Of a stretch of DNA of 64,000 bases, positions 43,562 through 55,394 are shown in pieces. The stretch's first letter is position 1. Each line of letters starts with the position of its first letter. Source of the DNA: Desulfovibrio ferrophilus (GTDB taxonomy: Bacteria > Desulfobacterota > Desulfovibrionia > Desulfovibrionales > Desulfovibrionaceae); assembly GCF_003966735.1 (NCBI RefSeq), contig NZ_AP017378.1, forward strand, positions 1,101,501 through 1,165,500, in the 5' to 3' direction. The translations under genes and the position numbers were made by a program. Below the pieces are notes generated by a model, which did not search any database, was not told where the DNA came from, and worked only from the letters and a program-made list of their open reading frames with translations.

Positions 43562-44344
43562 ATGAAGCAATACCCACTCGCGCCTTTGAGGGCAATCCTG
43601 ACCGCGGCTTTGGTCGTTACACTTTTACTTGTGCCTTGCAATTCACTTGCTGGGCCGGACGATGGTCTTTTAACTCTCAGCTACAATGAAGATGGATACC
43701 CTCCTTTCCTGATTGAGCAAGAAGGGAAAATCTCCGGCATTACCGTCGACATTCTCACCCGGGCACTTCAACGGCTGGATTATAAACTCGCCATCACCTT
43801 GCATCCAGAAAAACGTGGCCAGGAACTTTTGCTTCGTGGCGAAGTCAACGCTCGCGGCAAAGCCAAGGAATGGGTCCTGCACCCGGAATTCTACGATTGG
43901 TCAGAACCTTTTCTGGAGCCCCATTCAGTCATCATTTCCCCCGCAGACAAACCTATTCTGACACCCACGATTGCCAACATGCAGGGTCTGTCCATCGCAG
44001 CCATACATGGCTTCAGCTATCCTTATCTGGACGAGGCCTTCACCCAAAACAGCCTCCATCGCGTCAATGTTCGCAACGCTCAAAAGCTGCTAGTTTTGAC
44101 GCATAAGAAGCGGGTTGATGGCGCGGTTATTGATCGCTTCACTGCGCTCTGGCTGATAAAGAATTCCGATGAATATTCCCTCGAAGACTTCCATATTGCT
44201 GCGCATCCACTGAGCACTCTCGGTTATCGTCTGATGTTCAACAAGAAGCAGAACTGGAAGCCATTCATCAAGCGCTTCAATTCCGAAATCAAACACATGA
44301 AAGCTGACGGTACAATCCAAAGCATTTTGGACAATTACCGCTAA
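43562..44344 (+). CDS. Family 3 extracellular solute-binding protein
   Basis: 260 residues. Signal peptide to about residue 30, then the two-lobed amino-acid-type binding fold: LTLSYNEDGYPPFLIEQEGKI, DILTRALQRLDYKL, DWSEPFLE, and KRVDGAVIDRFTALWLI. It ends in the normal helix KHMKADGTIQSILDNYR. No ABC permease or ATPase genes are adjacent, as is common for the single periplasmic PBPb proteins of Desulfovibrio. The exact ligand is unknown. It faces away from the thermonuclease gene and meets rpoD at a shared terminator. Confidence 0.88.
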   Translation: MKQYPLAPLRAILTAALVVTLLLVPCNSLAGPDDGLLTLSYNEDGYPPFLIEQEGKISGITVDILTRALQRLDYKLAITLHPEKRGQELLLRGEVNARGKAKEWVLHPEFYDWSEPFLEPHSVIISPADKPILTPTIANMQGLSIAAIHGFSYPYLDEAFTQNSLHRVNVRNAQKLLVLTHKKRVDGAVIDRFTALWLIKNSDEYSLEDFHIAAHPLSTLGYRLMFNKKQNWKPFIKRFNSEIKHMKADGTIQSILDNYR

Positions 44345-44364
44345 GACAGCCCACTCCACAACAA

Positions 44365-44396
44365 AAAACCCCGCCCGGTATCCCGGGCGGGGTTTT
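44365..44396. terminator. Bidirectional terminator between the binding protein and rpoD genes
   Basis: Stem AAAACCCCGCCCGG/CCGGGCGGGGTTTT with a short loop, T-rich on both strands. Confidence 0.9.
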
Positions 44397-44420
44397 ATTA
44401 TTTGCAAAGTGCAAACTCTT

Positions 44421-46173
<1,753 letters not shown>

Positions 46174-46187
<14 letters not shown>

Positions 46188-47907
46188 TGAGCCTCCTTAA
46201 GATCTCCTGCTGCACACCGAGAAGCCGTTGCACCTCGGTGGCATCACCATCGGTCTGGGCCTTTCGCAGAGCCTCGAACGTAGCGGCTCTCTCATCAGAG
46301 AGATGCTCGCGCTTGAGATGGTCACATATTTCATGAAATTCCCGGTCCGCATCTTCTTGTTTTTTTGTACTAGTCTCCAGGCATTCGACCCAGTACCTCT
46401 TCTCGTGCGGAGCCAGGATGTGCATGACATCCTTTCCAGGGTTCGCGGCCATTTTTTCCCATAAACACATGGCAAACTCACTACCGAGCAAGTCACCCAT
46501 GCCGAGATCGGCCAATTCCCCAACGCGATGTGGGTTACACACCGCAAATCGTAGCAGCTGCCTATCCAGCTTTTGCCCTCGGTCACGGGCAGCCAAGCCA
46601 CCACTTTGTACCGGGCGTGCGGTCTCGGATCGTTCGCGAACCCCAGAGACGAGTTTTTCGCGAAATTCGACTTCCTTGAACCCCAGCCGCAGGGCAATGC
46701 GCGAAATGAGCGGAGATCGCCATTCCGGGCTATCCAGTTGCTTCAAAAAATTACTCGCCCACTCCACGACTTCGCGCGTGGACTTTTCGCTCACTATCCG
46801 CAGGCAGTACTCCAAGCCATCCGGTGCCGCATCCAGCAATTGCCTGAATGCATCTGCTCCCTTGGCGTGGAGCAAACTGTCCACATCTTCACCATCGGGC
46901 AAAATAACAACCCTGCAGTTCATGCCCCGGGCCAGGATCATCTCGCTGGAACGAAGTGCAGCCTTGCGACCAGCACCGTCTCCGTCAAACACAAGGGCCA
47001 CCTGTGAACAGAATCCGGCCAATCGCCGAACCTGACTCTCGGTGAGCGCTGTGCCCAACACTCCGCAGGCGTTGCTGAAACCAAATTGATGCAAGGACAA
47101 AACGTCCGTATACCCTTCGGTCAGCAGGGCTTCCTTCAGATGAGCGATGGTGCGCCGTGCCTGAAATAGCCCATATAAATGGTCACCCTTCACATAAATG
47201 GGCGACTCACTCGAATTCAAATATTTCGGATCATCGCCGGTCAGGGTACGTGCCCCGAATGCAATGACCTGCCCTGAAAGATTATGAATGGGAAACATCA
47301 ATCGACCACGGAATCGATCGTAGATATTGCCCTTTTCATTCTGTACCAGCAACCCGGCCTGAACGGCTTCTTTGGGCTGGAATCCCTTGGCCTGCGCGAA
47401 CTTCTCGAACCCGTGCCAATCGTCCGGGCTGTAGCCCAGGCTGAAGGATTTGATCACTTCATCCGAAAGCTTGCGCTGAACCAGATAATCCCCCGCGATC
47501 TTTCCGCTGGGGGCGTTCAGGTTCCTGATATAGAATTCGGCAGCCTGCTCATGAAGCTTAAGGCTCCGACTTCGTTTTCGTTTTTTTTCGTCACGCTGGG
47601 GATCGGGTCTGGCTGTGGACAGTTCAACACCAACCTCTTCAGCCAGTTGCTGCAACCCCTCTCGAAACTCCAAGCCGTGGATATTACAATAGAAATCAAT
47701 CACATCGCCTGAGGCTCGACACCCGAAGCAATAATAATACCCCATTTCCGGGTTCACTGAAAAGGACGGTTTTGTCTCCTGATGGAATGGGCACGGTCCG
47801 CTCCAACGCCCGCTGACCTGTCTGAGGTCCACGAATCGACGCACCAACTCGACGATATCCAGGCGCTGTTTGATGGCCCCGATGGCGCCTGAATCGACCT
47901 TACCCAT
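46174..47907 (-). CDS. dnaG: DNA primase
   Basis: 577 residues. It makes RNA primers at the replication fork. The N-terminal zinc domain has [13 protein letters not shown] and YYYCFGC. The TOPRIM core has [15 protein letters not shown] and [16 protein letters not shown]. The C-terminal helicase-binding domain is shorter and divergent. It lies between mutS2 and rpoD and overlaps rpoD by 14 bases. Size and order are typical. Confidence 0.97.
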
Positions 47908-47917
47908 GTTTCACCGT

Positions 47918-50224
47918 CTATTTCAGTTCTACAATGGTCATACCGTCACCGCCACGATCCTCTGGCGCCAACGAAAATCGAGCAACAGCCGGAAATCCCT
48001 TCAAAATTCTGTGAACTTCCTTGCGCAATGCGCCAGTCCCGCGCCCGTGGACAACTTCCAGCTCTTCCCTGCCGGAAAGCACCGCACCATCCAGAAATTT
48101 GTACAACTGCGCTTCGGCTTCATCAGCTCTCATTCCGCGCAAATCCAGCACCATGGTTTGCGCAGCTCCCCCCGCAGGGACATTCACGGTAACATCAACG
48201 GGGCCGTTCTCAACATGGTCCGGGGTTAGACTCGCGATATCCGCCCACACGCTGACGCCGCCCATATCCAGCTTGACCTGTTGCCTGCGTTCGTTCAACC
48301 CGGCAATCACGCCTTTCTTACCCAGCCCCTGATGCTTCATGGCCATGCCAACGGCCAAATCATCCCAGCCCAGGGGTTTGGCCTGAGCTTCGTCTTCGAC
48401 CGAAGCACCGCCCTGCTCCACCGCTGCCTGCTTGCGCAGTTCTGCAAGTTCTTTGAGCGCCTGCTTACGGCCAATTTTATCCTCTCGCCACTTCTTGAGG
48501 ACAGATTGTGCCTGGGTCTGGATATCGTCCAGCAACTTGGCTTTCTCACGCTCAAAACGCTCGTGATAGCGCACTCGCTTTTCGTGCAACTTGTCACGCT
48601 CACTGCGAAGCACAGTCAGCTCTCTTTCGCGCTCCACCGCCAAGGTATTCAATCGTTCAACAACCTTGGAGGTGTCCGAGCCGTCGAGCAGCATATACTT
48701 CTCAGCCCGGATCAAAATATCTTCAGCCAGACCGTGTTCACGCGCGACATCCAAGGCCTGACTGGCACCAACCTGATCGTACGCCAGTTTATACAACGGC
48801 TTACGCGTGGCCGGATCGAACAGCACCGAGGCCGCCCGCACCTCGTCTCGCGTCAAGGCATAGGCCTTGAGTGCAGGAAAGTGCGTTGCCAAGGCAATCC
48901 AGGAGGATTTAGCCAAGAATCCATCCACCACGGCCTGAGCCAAAGCGGCCCCCTGGCTGGGGTCGGTACCTGCGCCAAATTCATCCATAATCACCAGAGT
49001 AGAATCGTCAACGCTATCGTAGGCATCAGATAAATTTTTTATCTGTGCGGTGAACGTTGACAGAGAGTCCTCGATACTCTGCTCGTCACCCAAAAGTACA
49101 AACACTTTGCGCCACAAAGGCATGCTGGAGCCCTCGGCAACACAGACGGGCAAACCGGACAACCCCATCAGTGCGGACAGTCCCAAGGTCTTCAGACACA
49201 CGGTTTTACCGCCCGCATTGCCACCACTGACAATCAGAGCCTTCTGTCCTTCCTCCAAAATCAAATCCACAGGGACATTGGCTTCATTACTCTGGACAAG
49301 CAGCGGATGCCGCGCATTGCGCAGATTCAGCGGAGCACCTTCGGTAATATCTACAGGCCGGGCATCGAATCGTTTGGCGAACCTCGCCTTGGCAAACAGG
49401 ATGTCCGCATTAATCAAAAATTCGTAGCAAGCCCTCAGGGCGTCCTCTTCCTGCCGCATCAGCCCCGACAGGTAGCGCAGAATCTCTTTTTCTGCGCTAC
49501 GTTCTTCCTTCTTGAGTTCCTGAAGCTCGTTGTTCTGATCCACCAGGAACATGGGTTCAAAATAGCAAGTCTCACCAGTCTGCGAGTAATCATGTATGAT
49601 TCCAGGCAGCTTATTCTTGAAATTCGTTTTGAGAGGCAACACGTACCGGTCCGAAGACACGGTCATGAAGTCTTCTTGCATATACTGCGCAATGCCTTTC
49701 TGGTCCACAAAGGACTTCACTCGCTTGGTACAGCGTTGGTGAATGGCTCGAATTTCTGAACGCACGGAGTACAATTCAGGGGAGGATTCATCCCGCAACA
49801 GCCCATCAGCATTGATGCAGCGTTTGAGTGCAGGCCACAAGGTGTCGGGCCAGGTGAATTCCGTCAGGGCACCCAGCAGAGGCCAACGCTCGGGGTCAGC
49901 TTCCTGCATACGCGAACGGACGTCACGGGCATCACCGAGGACCTGAGACACAGCCCACAGGGCGTCCAGGTCAAATACTTCTGATGGTCGCTTCAGGTGA
50001 TCAAGAAAACCAAGCAGGGACGGAAACACGGGCAGTCGAAAACCCGTTTCCAATTTCCAATCCGTAAATTGCCGGGTGAGCTCGGCTTCCAATTCAAGAT
50101 CTTTGGGATTGTCGAAGGGCGCAATACGCGTGCAACGCTCGGCTCCGGGCTCCGAAACGCACAATTCGGCCAGGATGCCGAGCACCTTGGGAAATTCCAA
50201 AAGCAGTTTTGATCTGGATTGCAT
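47918..50224 (-). CDS. mutS2: MutS2-family endonuclease/recombination inhibitor
   Basis: 768 residues. MutS2 proteins suppress homologous recombination or rescue collided ribosomes, depending on the species. The N-terminal clamp and coiled-coil regions are followed by the ATPase with Walker A GGNAGGKT, Walker B LVIMDEFGAGTDP and HFPALKAYA. A basic coiled-coil linker leads to the C-terminal Smr nuclease domain (LDLRGMRADEAEAQLYKFL, VHGRGTGALRKEV). I chose the ATG at 50224 over an in-frame TTG at 50227. It sits inside the rpsU-dnaG-rpoD operon. Confidence 0.95.
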   Translation of the reverse strand: MQSRSKLLLEFPKVLGILAELCVSEPGAERCTRIAPFDNPKDLELEAELTRQFTDWKLETGFRLPVFPSLLGFLDHLKRPSEVFDLDALWAVSQVLGDARDVRSRMQEADPERWPLLGALTEFTWPDTLWPALKRCINADGLLRDESSPELYSVRSEIRAIHQRCTKRVKSFVDQKGIAQYMQEDFMTVSSDRYVLPLKTNFKNKLPGIIHDYSQTGETCYFEPMFLVDQNNELQELKKEERSAEKEILRYLSGLMRQEEDALRACYEFLINADILFAKARFAKRFDARPVDITEGAPLNLRNARHPLLVQSNEANVPVDLILEEGQKALIVSGGNAGGKTVCLKTLGLSALMGLSGLPVCVAEGSSMPLWRKVFVLLGDEQSIEDSLSTFTAQIKNLSDAYDSVDDSTLVIMDEFGAGTDPSQGAALAQAVVDGFLAKSSWIALATHFPALKAYALTRDEVRAASVLFDPATRKPLYKLAYDQVGASQALDVAREHGLAEDILIRAEKYMLLDGSDTSKVVERLNTLAVERERELTVLRSERDKLHEKRVRYHERFEREKAKLLDDIQTQAQSVLKKWREDKIGRKQALKELAELRKQAAVEQGGASVEDEAQAKPLGWDDLAVGMAMKHQGLGKKGVIAGLNERRQQVKLDMGGVSVWADIASLTPDHVENGPVDVTVNVPAGGAAQTMVLDLRGMRADEAEAQLYKFLDGAVLSGREELEVVHGRGTGALRKEVHRILKGFPAVARFSLAPEDRGGDGMTIVELK

Positions 50225-50239
50225 CAAGAGTCGCTGAGC

Positions 50240-50689
50240 CTAACCGGCCAGTTTGGAGCGTACAAGGCCAGACAAGTGCTTGCCATCCACACGCCCCTTA
50301 TAAGCGGAAGTGATCGCCCCCATCACGCGGCCCATGTCTTTCATTCCATCGGCCCCGAGCTCTGCAATAGTGGCATCCACCAAAGCTTCAACCTCTTCGG
50401 GGGATAATGCCTCAGGCATGTACTCCTGAAGGATCACGAGTTCGGCTTCCTCGATGGCGACCAGATCATCGCGATTCGCCGCGCTGAACTGCTCGATGGA
50501 TTCCTTGCGCTGCTTTAATTGGCGCGCAATCAAATCCAGAACATCGTCATCGGATGGCTCGGCCTTCAGCTCGACCTGACGGTTCTTGATCGCAGTCTTG
50601 AGCATGCGCAAAACACCGACCCGAACCTCTTCCTTAGCCTTGTAGGCAGTAATGAAATCACTTTCGAGCTTTTTGAGAAGGGTTCCCAT
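50240..50689 (-). CDS. GatB/YqeY domain protein
   Basis: 149 residues, the standard size for YqeY. The N-terminal helical part (VGVLRMLKTAIKNRQVEL) is followed by LARQLKQRKESIEQF, and then the YqeY domain ends PEEVEALVDATIAELGADGMKDMGRVMGAI. It resembles the tRNA-binding tail of the amidotransferase GatB, but no GatA/C genes are near. Often found next to rpsU in bacteria. Function uncertain. Confidence 0.93.
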   Translation of the reverse strand: MGTLLKKLESDFITAYKAKEEVRVGVLRMLKTAIKNRQVELKAEPSDDDVLDLIARQLKQRKESIEQFSAANRDDLVAIEEAELVILQEYMPEALSPEEVEALVDATIAELGADGMKDMGRVMGAITSAYKGRVDGKHLSGLVRSKLAG

Positions 50690-50829
50690 GGCATCTCACC
50701 TCAGAGACTTTTTCCGGATGAACACCGGAGGTAGAAAAGAATGCGGCGCGGAACGGATAAAGGCCGTCCCGCGCTGCACATCTTGCTTTGTAGTAGACCA
50801 AGGGTCCACGCAGACAAGCGCCAAAGGCG

Positions 50830-51030
50830 CTAGCCCATGTTAATCTTGCGCATCTTCTTGAGGAGCCGTTTGCGAGCGGCAGCGCGTTTCTTTTTGCGCT
50901 GGACGCTAGGCTTCTCGTAGTGCTGACGCTTCTTCAGTTCGGACAGAATGCCGGACTTCTCAACCTGCTTCTTAAAACGACGCAGGGCGATATCGAAAAT
51001 CTCATTATCTTCAAGCAGCACGCCTGGCAA
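50830..51030 (-). CDS. rpsU: Ribosomal protein bS21
   Basis: 66 residues, standard length. [20 protein letters not shown] and the Arg/Lys-rich tail [18 protein letters not shown] are typical of bS21. The start codon is TTG at 51030, giving an initiator Met before PGVLLED as in other bS21 proteins; no ATG or GTG lies at this point. Upstream, AAGGGAGGTGAT at 51047-51036 is an exceptionally long Shine-Dalgarno sequence. A hairpin (51050-51073) lies directly before it. First gene of the macromolecular synthesis operon. Confidence 0.96.
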   Translation of the reverse strand: MPGVLLEDNEIFDIALRRFKKQVEKSGILSELKKRQHYEKPSVQRKKKRAAARKRLLKKMRKINMG

Positions 51031-51035
51031 GAAAA

Positions 51036-51073
51036 TCACCTCCCTTGGTGAGTCCTCGTCTAACGAGGCACTC
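51036..51073 (-). promoter_or_regulatory. Extended Shine-Dalgarno sequence and leader hairpin of rpsU
   Basis: The minus strand reads GAGT-G-CCTCG-TTAGA-CGAGG-ACTC (51073-51050), then after two bases AAGGGAGGTGAT, which pairs with about 10 bases of the 16S 3' end, and a TTG start 5 bases later. The layout suggests initiation tuned to the state of the 30S subunit. Confidence 0.6.
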
Positions 51074-51119
51074 AATGTAGAACGAAGATAACTACCCCAC
51101 TCGGCGCCTCGAGGCAAGA

Positions 51120-51157
51120 AAAAAAAAAGCCCGGGCTGCATTGCTGCAAGCCGGGCT
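51120..51157 (-). terminator. Terminator after the small membrane protein gene
   Basis: The minus strand reads AGCCCGG..TTGCA-loop-TGCA..CCGGGCT followed by nine T residues, ahead of rpsU. Confidence 0.9.
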
Positions 51158-51180
51158 GATCTTACAATAATAAGATGGTC

Positions 51181-51366
51181 CTAGTGTCCGTTACCAGAGT
51201 CCGGATTGACGATGGTCTCGATGTAGGACTTGGCCACCACAAAGCCCACTGCGAGGCCCAGGATACCCAGAACCATATACAGTACGCCAAAGAACACAGC
51301 GTGATCGGGAGCCCACCAGGGGAGATCCCAAGGAAGCGCGCTATGCAGGGTTTCACCATGAATCAT
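51181..51366 (-). CDS. Small single-pass membrane protein
   Basis: 61 residues. A Trp-rich N-terminus (LPWDLPWWAPDHAVF) is followed by one long hydrophobic helix (FGVLYMVLGILGLAVGFVVA) and a polar tail ending NGH. AGGAG lies about 9 bases before the ATG. It resembles small membrane peptides I have seen conserved in Desulfovibrio, but I cannot name a family. It lies 25 bases downstream of the HU gene and ends at its own terminator. Confidence 0.7.
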   Translation of the reverse strand: MIHGETLHSALPWDLPWWAPDHAVFFGVLYMVLGILGLAVGFVVAKSYIETIVNPDSGNGH

Positions 51367-51391
51367 GATTCTACTCTCCTAAACGGACAAC

Positions 51392-51664
51392 TTACTTTAC
51401 GGCGTCCTTGAGGAGCTTGCCGGGACGGAACTTGACAACCTTGGTGGCGGGAATCTTGATCTTCTCGCCAGTGCGGGGGTTGCGGCCGGTGCGGGCTTTA
51501 CGCTCTTCAACTACGAAGGTGCCGAAGCCGGTAAGGGTCAGCTTGCCTTCTTTCACCAGGGTGGACTCGACAGTGTCGAGGAATGCATTCAAAGCGCGCT
51601 CGGCGTTCGCCTTGGTGATGTTCGCCTTTTCCGCGATTTTAACGACCAGATCAGCCTTAGTCAT
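51392..51664 (-). CDS. HU-family DNA-binding protein
   Basis: 90 residues, standard for HU. MTKADLVVKIAEKANITKANAERALNAF forms the dimerising helices, and the signature GFGTFVVEERKARTGRNP continues into the DNA-binding arm RTGEKIKIPATKVVKFRPGK. It bends and packs chromosomal DNA. The ATG at 51664 is preferred over 6 upstream codons because it gives the normal HU start. It could equally be called HupB-like. Confidence 0.96.
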   Translation of the reverse strand: MTKADLVVKIAEKANITKANAERALNAFLDTVESTLVKEGKLTLTGFGTFVVEERKARTGRNPRTGEKIKIPATKVVKFRPGKLLKDAVK

Positions 51665-51970
51665 CAGTCCTTTCCTCCTCAATAGAAAGTTACTCTAACT
51701 CCCCTAAAAACTTGCACACCTACTTCCAAATTCGTCCCGGAATCCCGAACGAATCAAGCGGCAGACATCAGTGCTACCGCACTTAACAAAAATCGGATGA
51801 AACTGGCTGGTAGCCTTAGTGCCACACACGCGCAGACCCTTCAGTGGCATTAAAGCAATCAGCATTCCGTGTCTAGGGGTTTTGTCAGAATTACTGCATG
51901 TTTTTAACCCCATGCAGGTTTTCCACCCCTCCGACAACCCAGAGACCTTGGCAACGAACCGTCCCTTATG
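51665..51970. other. Intergenic region between rsmA and the HU gene
   Basis: About 306 bases. One 7-bp hairpin, CTGCATG (51894-51900) and CATGCAG (51911-51917), has no T run. The rest shows neither a tRNA nor a clear promoter, although the HU promoter must lie here. Confidence 0.4.
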
Positions 51971-52795
51971 TCAAGCCATAAAATGCTGTTTCACCAGTAA
52001 CGACAAGGCCTGGAAGTGTATTGGGGCTAATTCTTCGGGTCTTGAACGCAGGTTGTGACCCATCTGTTCAAGAGCTTGCACAAAATCATCATTAATACAT
52101 GATTTCAGTGTCTTACCTAGTTGTTTACGGCGATTCTGAAAACACTTTTTGACCAAAGCAGCGAGTGCTTTAGGATCAAAATCCCGAGGCCCCGTCTGCG
52201 GAAAAAATGATAGCACTGCGGAATCCACTTTTGGGCGGGGAGTAAAGGCTCCCGGACCAATAGTGAACAGCATTCGTGGCTTCACGTAGCTCTGAATCCA
52301 GACGGACAGTCCTCCATAGACCTTGGAACCGGGAGCTGCGACCAGGCGCTGCCCCACTTCCTTTTGGACCATGAAAACGGCACGGGACAAACCGCTAGCC
52401 TGGGAGAAAATATCCCACATCAGCGGCGAGGCAACGTTATACGGCAGATTTCCTGCGATCTTCCAACCACCTTCAGGCATCAGACGTTCCCAACGCACGG
52501 CCATGGCATCCGCTGCCAACGGCTGTACCAAGGGACATTTGTCCCGCAACTCAAGAGCCAAATCCAAATCTCGTTCCACTGCCGCGTACACCCGGGGGGC
52601 TGCCTCACTGATATGTACGGACAACGCACCATGCCCTGGCCCTATCTCCAGAACCCGATCCTCGGGCTGGATTTCCAAGGCATCAACAATACGACGACAA
52701 ACACCACTATCATGCAGAAAGTGCTGTCCAAAACGTTTCTTGGCAAAGCGCCCGTATCTGGGTGGAGTCGCTACGGATTGTTTTTTGGAAGACAT
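51971..52795 (-). CDS. rsmA: 16S rRNA dimethyladenosine transferase
   Basis: 274 residues. It dimethylates the two adenosines in helix 45 of 16S rRNA. The SAM site is RVLEIGPGHGALSVHI, the catalytic motif is NLPYNVASPL, and the C-terminal helical domain contains CFQNRRKQLGKTLKS. QHFLHDSGVCRRIVDA near residue 25 is the usual opening. Length and order are normal. Confidence 0.96.
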   Translation of the reverse strand: MSSKKQSVATPPRYGRFAKKRFGQHFLHDSGVCRRIVDALEIQPEDRVLEIGPGHGALSVHISEAAPRVYAAVERDLDLALELRDKCPLVQPLAADAMAVRWERLMPEGGWKIAGNLPYNVASPLMWDIFSQASGLSRAVFMVQKEVGQRLVAAPGSKVYGGLSVWIQSYVKPRMLFTIGPGAFTPRPKVDSAVLSFFPQTGPRDFDPKALAALVKKCFQNRRKQLGKTLKSCINDDFVQALEQMGHNLRSRPEELAPIHFQALSLLVKQHFMA

Positions 52796-52873
52796 GTCGC
52801 TGGGGTCCCGAGGATGAATCTGTTAATCAGTCCGGCGCCAAAATGGACCGACCCTGAGGGAGTATGGGCGCTA

Positions 52874-54343
52874 TCAACGTTCCGTGTGAAAGTCCACACT
52901 ATCCTGACGAAAATCATCCAGGCGTGTGCCAAAACCGGCGTTCAGGAAGGAATCGACCCACCAGTAGATGTCGTACTTGCGGATGATGGTTTTCAGCTTG
53001 TGCATTCGAGTCTGTTTTTCATCAGTACCCATCACATAGGCTCGATACACCGCATCGGCCACCCCCTCAACGTCATGTGGATTAACCAACAACGCTCCGC
53101 GCTGGAGTTGTGCCGCCGCACCTGCAAATTCCGAAAGCACCAGCACCCCCTGCCCCGAGACGTCGCAAGCGCAGTACTCTTTGGCCACGAGATTCATGCC
53201 ATCCTTCAGCGGTGTTACCAAAGCGATTGCCGCCACACGATAATAGGCCACCAATTCCTCGCGAGACAAATTACGATAGAGATAGTGGATGGGGACCCAC
53301 CCCGGTTGGGAATACTTACCGTTCACCTCGCTGACCATGCTCTCGATCTTCAGCTTCTTATCCTTATATCCTAGAATATCCTCCCGACTGGGCACAACGA
53401 TTTGGACCAGAGACAATTTTTCACGCACTTCCGGGTACTTGGAATACAGGGTTAACATTGCCTGAATACGTTCAGGGATGCCTTTGGAATAATCCAATCG
53501 ATCCGCCCCCAGAATCAATATCCTTCGCCTGAAGGCCGCGTGAACCTGATGGGCAAGGTCGGCAGCGACGCGCGTCCTCGCCAGATCCTGGAACTCCTTG
53601 AAATCGATACTGATGGGGAAATACCCCACACGCAGTTCCCGTTGCTCATAATTGACGGATACAACCTGCCCACGTCCGCTAAGCTTGGCGTCGGGGCGCA
53701 GCAACCCCACGCACTGCACGAAATTGCGGCGGTCGCGCACGGTCTGAAAACCAACCAGATCAAATTCGAGCAACGCTTCGATGATCTGTTTACGCCAAGG
53801 CAGTTTCAAAAAAATATCAGGCGGGGGAAATGGAATATGCAAAAAAAATCCACAGCGGCGTTTATGATTCTGCTGCTTCAGGCTCCAGGCTGCGTGCATC
53901 AAATGATAGTCCTGAACCCATACATAGGCGTCTTCATCGCTCTGATTGGCAATGGCCGAGGCAAATTTTTGATTGACCTCAAGGTAGGATTGAAAAAAAG
54001 CCGGATCGAAATTGCAGAGGGTTTGCAAGTCATGGAACAAAGGCCAGATCACTTCGTTTGAAAACCCCTGATAATACCCCTGCACCTGTTCCTGCGACAA
54101 AGGTACAGCCACCAGATTGTACCCAGCCTTGCGCGAATAGGTATCAAGATGTGCCTGGACATCAACATCTCCCGTGGCACCAGTCCAACCGATCCAGTCT
54201 CCTCCCCGATCACGAAGAACCGGAGCCAAAGCCGTGACCAGTCCCCCCTTGCCAGGATGAACTTCAAAAGAATCACCTTGTTTCTTCAAGGCGATGGGAA
54301 GACGATTTGAGACGACGACAAGCCGCTTTGATGATTTACTCAT
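52874..54343 (-). CDS. otsA: Trehalose-6-phosphate synthase
   Basis: 489 residues, a GT-B fold glycosyltransferase (GT20). [13 protein letters not shown] opens it. [26 protein letters not shown] and [19 protein letters not shown] are the family motifs for UDP-glucose and glucose-6-phosphate binding. With otsB directly upstream on the same strand it makes trehalose, a stress and osmotic protectant. Confidence 0.97.
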   Translation of the reverse strand: MSKSSKRLVVVSNRLPIALKKQGDSFEVHPGKGGLVTALAPVLRDRGGDWIGWTGATGDVDVQAHLDTYSRKAGYNLVAVPLSQEQVQGYYQGFSNEVIWPLFHDLQTLCNFDPAFFQSYLEVNQKFASAIANQSDEDAYVWVQDYHLMHAAWSLKQQNHKRRCGFFLHIPFPPPDIFLKLPWRKQIIEALLEFDLVGFQTVRDRRNFVQCVGLLRPDAKLSGRGQVVSVNYEQRELRVGYFPISIDFKEFQDLARTRVAADLAHQVHAAFRRRILILGADRLDYSKGIPERIQAMLTLYSKYPEVREKLSLVQIVVPSREDILGYKDKKLKIESMVSEVNGKYSQPGWVPIHYLYRNLSREELVAYYRVAAIALVTPLKDGMNLVAKEYCACDVSGQGVLVLSEFAGAAAQLQRGALLVNPHDVEGVADAVYRAYVMGTDEKQTRMHKLKTIIRKYDIYWWVDSFLNAGFGTRLDDFRQDSVDFHTER

Positions 54344-54462
54344 GGGGTGTCAAAAGCCAAGCCCAAAGCCCGCATTCGGTCGTGAAGAGGTTTCACAATC
54401 ATATCGGGAATATACCTCAGCCACAGCTTGATGGCAAGAAAACCCGAAATACTGAGGGAAAC

Positions 54463-55248
54463 TCAACCCTTTGAGATGGCTACCAACACCCGATTCAGGA
54501 AATCCAGAAGCTCGCCCGGGGGTCTGACCCACCAGTCCGCCTGCGTTTCGCGATACTCGGGTCTGACCAGAATTCCAATTCCGTTGCCCTCCAGGGCAAC
54601 AAAACCATCTTCATCGGTCTGATCATCTCCAAGATAAAATATTCTTGTTTCCTTGGAGGATTCCTTCAACACACGGGCCACAGCAAGTCCCTTGTGCACA
54701 TCAGCACTTCGAAGTTCCACCCCTCCGTCGAAGGGGCGCAATTCCAACTCGTGCTGACCGGCGATCTCCAACCACATTTCATGAACACGAAGAAGGACAC
54801 CGGAACTCAATGCCGTCGGTATCGATCTAATATGAAAAGACAGACACCCGGGTTTGACTTCCACGGCCTGACCATATCCTGCCGTCACTGCCCAAGACCT
54901 GGCCCGCTTCAGGCCCTGCTCTTGCTCAGCCCTCAGCGTAGTGGCCTCAATGGTTCCGTCAGGACACAAACGTTCTCCACCATGACTCCCCCACACCTCA
55001 GGAGTCTTTTCCATTCCCAAAAAAACAGGTAACTGCCTGCAATTTCTGCCAGTAACAAAGACCAGCCGGCAACCAGCCTCGCTCAATTGATTCAGGATTT
55101 CTGGAATTCCAGGATACGGGCGGGCAGCTTCAGGGTTCGGAACGAACGGCGACAAAGTTCCGTCATAATCCAGAATCAGCGTGACTGACGAGCCAGATAG
55201 ACCAGCCCAGAGTTCACTCAGCGCCGAAACAGTGTCCCAGGTTTTCAT
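54463..55248 (-). CDS. otsB: Trehalose-6-phosphate phosphatase
   Basis: 261 residues, a HAD phosphatase. Asp27 and Asp29 in LILDYDGTLSPF are the nucleophile and acid/base pair. RLVFVTGRNCRQLP holds motif II, and FYLGDDQTDEDGF is motif IV for Mg2+. The cap domain contains VEVKPGCLSFHIRSIP. It removes the phosphate from the OtsA product and lies 119 bases upstream of otsA. Confidence 0.95.
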   Translation of the reverse strand: MKTWDTVSALSELWAGLSGSSVTLILDYDGTLSPFVPNPEAARPYPGIPEILNQLSEAGCRLVFVTGRNCRQLPVFLGMEKTPEVWGSHGGERLCPDGTIEATTLRAEQEQGLKRARSWAVTAGYGQAVEVKPGCLSFHIRSIPTALSSGVLLRVHEMWLEIAGQHELELRPFDGGVELRSADVHKGLAVARVLKESSKETRIFYLGDDQTDEDGFVALEGNGIGILVRPEYRETQADWWVRPPGELLDFLNRVLVAISKG

Positions 55249-55394
55249 CTCTGCTCCCGTTGGATAGAAAAATCATCATGAGTCGCCATGGAGGCGAACT
55301 GATGACAATCCTACACCAGCTTCATGGAGACAGCAAAAAACATCGCGTATCAGCAGGAAGGCGAAGAAAATCAGAATTATAAAGGAAAAACAGG

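Noticed and set aside
51894-51917. Hairpin CTGCATG/CATGCAG downstream of the HU promoter region
   Set aside because: No T run on either strand and no gene end next to it, so not called a terminator.
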